Below, one piece after another: positions 5,132-6,049 of a DNA stretch of 6,049 nucleotides. A program made the translations under genes and the position numbers. Below the pieces are notes generated by a model. It searched no databases, was not told where the DNA came from, and saw nothing but the letters and a program-made list of their open reading frames with translations. How positions within the stretch are numbered: position 1 is the stretch's first letter; each line of letters begins with the position of its first letter. This stretch comes from Flavobacteriales bacterium (lineage in GTDB: Bacteria > Bacteroidota > Bacteroidia > Flavobacteriales > Flavobacteriaceae): contig JALWYR010000108.1 of the NCBI GenBank assembly GCA_027003085.1, forward strand, positions 1 through 6,049, in the 5' to 3' direction.

Positions 5132-6049
5132 ATGAATCTGATTATTCCTATGGCCGGTTGGGGAACGCGCCTGCGCCCGCATACGCTCACGGTGCCCAAA
5201 CCCTTGATCAAAGTAGCCGGGAAAACGGTGGTGCAGCGCTTGGTGGAAACCATCGGCCGGCAATTGGATAGGTCTTTCCGCAATATTGTTTTTGTCATCA
5301 AACCCGAGTTTGGTGCCGGGGTGGAAAACCGTCTATTGGCTTTGGCACGTGAGTTGGGAGCAGCGGGGCACATTCGCTACCAATCGGAGGCCTTGGGCAC
5401 GGCTCACGCTATTGCTATGGCACGGGATTTTTTGGACGGCCCCGTGTTTGTTGCCTATGCCGATACCTTGTTTGACGGTTCCCTTCATTTAGACCCGTCG
5501 GCCGATTCGGTGATTGTGGTCAAGCGGGTGGAACGGCCCGAACAATTCGGGGTGGTTCAATTGGACGAAGCCGGACATATTGTTCGTTTTGTGGAAAAAC
5601 CCAAGCAATTTGTTTCCGACCTGGCCATTGTGGGCATTTACTATTTTCGCCGGGGCGAACAACTACGCGATGAAATCGACCGTTTGATTAACGAAGATAT
5701 CCGCCGCAACGGCGAATACCAACTCACCGATGCCTTGGAAAGCTTGTTGCGTAAAGGACTTGTTTTTGTGCCTGCCACTATCGAGCGTTGGATGGATTTC
5801 GGTAACTACCGGGCCGCTTTGGACACCAACCGGGTGGTTTTGGACATCGAAAGCCGTCAAGGCACGGAATTGGTGCATCCGGAGGCCGTGTTGGAAAATG
5901 TGCGCATCCATCCGCCCGTGTATATCGGCCCGGGCGTGCATATCCGTAATTCCGAAATAGGGCCCAATGTGAGCATTCACGCAGGCAGCCGTGTGGCCGA
6001 TAGCCGCATTTCCGATGCTTTGATCGGTGAACAAAATCACATTTCGGGC
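5132..6049 (+). CDS. Sugar-1-phosphate nucleotidyltransferase with hexapeptide repeats (3' partial)
   Basis: The frame is open from ATG 5132 to the window end (306 residues, no stop). The N-terminus MNLIIPMAGWGTRLRPHTL with PKPL (22-25) is the nucleotide-binding loop of NTP transferases of the RmlA/GlmU class. Asp111 in YADTLF is the expected metal ligand. FGVVQLDEAGHI (139-150), FVEKP (153-157), GEYQLTDAL (194-202) and WMDFGN (220-225) are further family blocks. From about residue 247 the sequence shows hexapeptide-like repeats (YIGPGVHI, EIGPNVSI), indicating a left-handed beta-helix that continues past the window. The enzyme would join a nucleoside triphosphate to a sugar-1-phosphate in the cytoplasm for cell-envelope polysaccharide synthesis. 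It is often annotated as glucose-1-phosphate thymidylyltransferase, but exact sugar and nucleotide specificity cannot be read. No Shine-Dalgarno is seen, which is usual for the phylum. The start is fixed by the conserved N-terminal motif. Confidence 0.92.
   Translation, partial: MNLIIPMAGWGTRLRPHTLTVPKPLIKVAGKTVVQRLVETIGRQLDRSFRNIVFVIKPEFGAGVENRLLALARELGAAGHIRYQSEALGTAHAIAMARDFLDGPVFVAYADTLFDGSLHLDPSADSVIVVKRVERPEQFGVVQLDEAGHIVRFVEKPKQFVSDLAIVGIYYFRRGEQLRDEIDRLINEDIRRNGEYQLTDALESLLRKGLVFVPATIERWMDFGNYRAALDTNRVVLDIESRQGTELVHPEAVLENVRIHPPVYIGPGVHIRNSEIGPNVSIHAGSRVADSRISDALIGEQNHISG

Noticed and set aside
4790..5263. Minus-strand ORF over the GC-rich block
   Set aside because: It runs from non-coding repeat-like DNA into the antisense of the nucleotidyltransferase; composition is arginine/serine/proline-rich without motifs.
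5663..6040. Minus-strand ORF of 125 residues
   Set aside because: It is antisense to conserved nucleotidyltransferase and hexapeptide-repeat codons.

Overview
The window looks like a chromosomal segment of a Bacteroidota bacterium. Four things support this: the first protein ends in a domain typical of type IX secretion cargo, candidate promoters fit the TTTG / TAnnTTTG pattern of that phylum, Shine-Dalgarno sites are not evident, and the nucleotidyltransferase at the right end closely resembles a form I know from Bacteroidota. Two GC-rich housekeeping blocks flank a sharply AT-rich island.

Left block (1-2493, + strand). Three tightly packed genes run in one direction: the 3' part of a secreted M1-family zinc metallopeptidase, recX (ATGA overlap with the peptidase stop), and a DUF58/von Willebrand A-like protein (26-base overlap with recX). 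The overlaps imply one transcript and translational coupling.

Intergenic block (2494-3087). I see no credible gene here. It holds a GC-rich hairpin-dense stretch (about 2494-2760), two copies of the palindrome CGCGATAAATCGCG, and a 130-base imperfect inverted repeat (2953-3082) that abuts the island.

AT-rich island (3073-4718). It is bounded by an exact 9-base inverted pair, GTTAGCGGT and ACCGCTAAC, and each end is associated with a copy of AACGGTTATrTrTA. It carries two minus-strand genes as a probable operon with its own Bacteroidota-type promoter: a compact TauD-like Fe(II)/2-oxoglutarate oxygenase, then 7 bases later a HEPN-like protein with an Rx4H motif and a zinc ribbon. The second gene has an in-frame TAA at codon 25, with recognisable coding sequence on both sides. 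It is therefore either freshly broken, recoded, or affected by a base error. The boundary arrangement is reminiscent of an integron gene cassette without an integrase, but this is inference.

Right block (4720-6049). A 440-base non-coding stretch includes the island promoter, a very strong GC hairpin and a GC-rich repeat-like block. A sugar-1-phosphate nucleotidyltransferase with a hexapeptide-repeat C-terminus then begins and runs off the end of the window.

The most interesting item is the island: a candidate two-gene accessory system (oxygenase plus HEPN) with cassette-like ends and a nonsense-interrupted effector.
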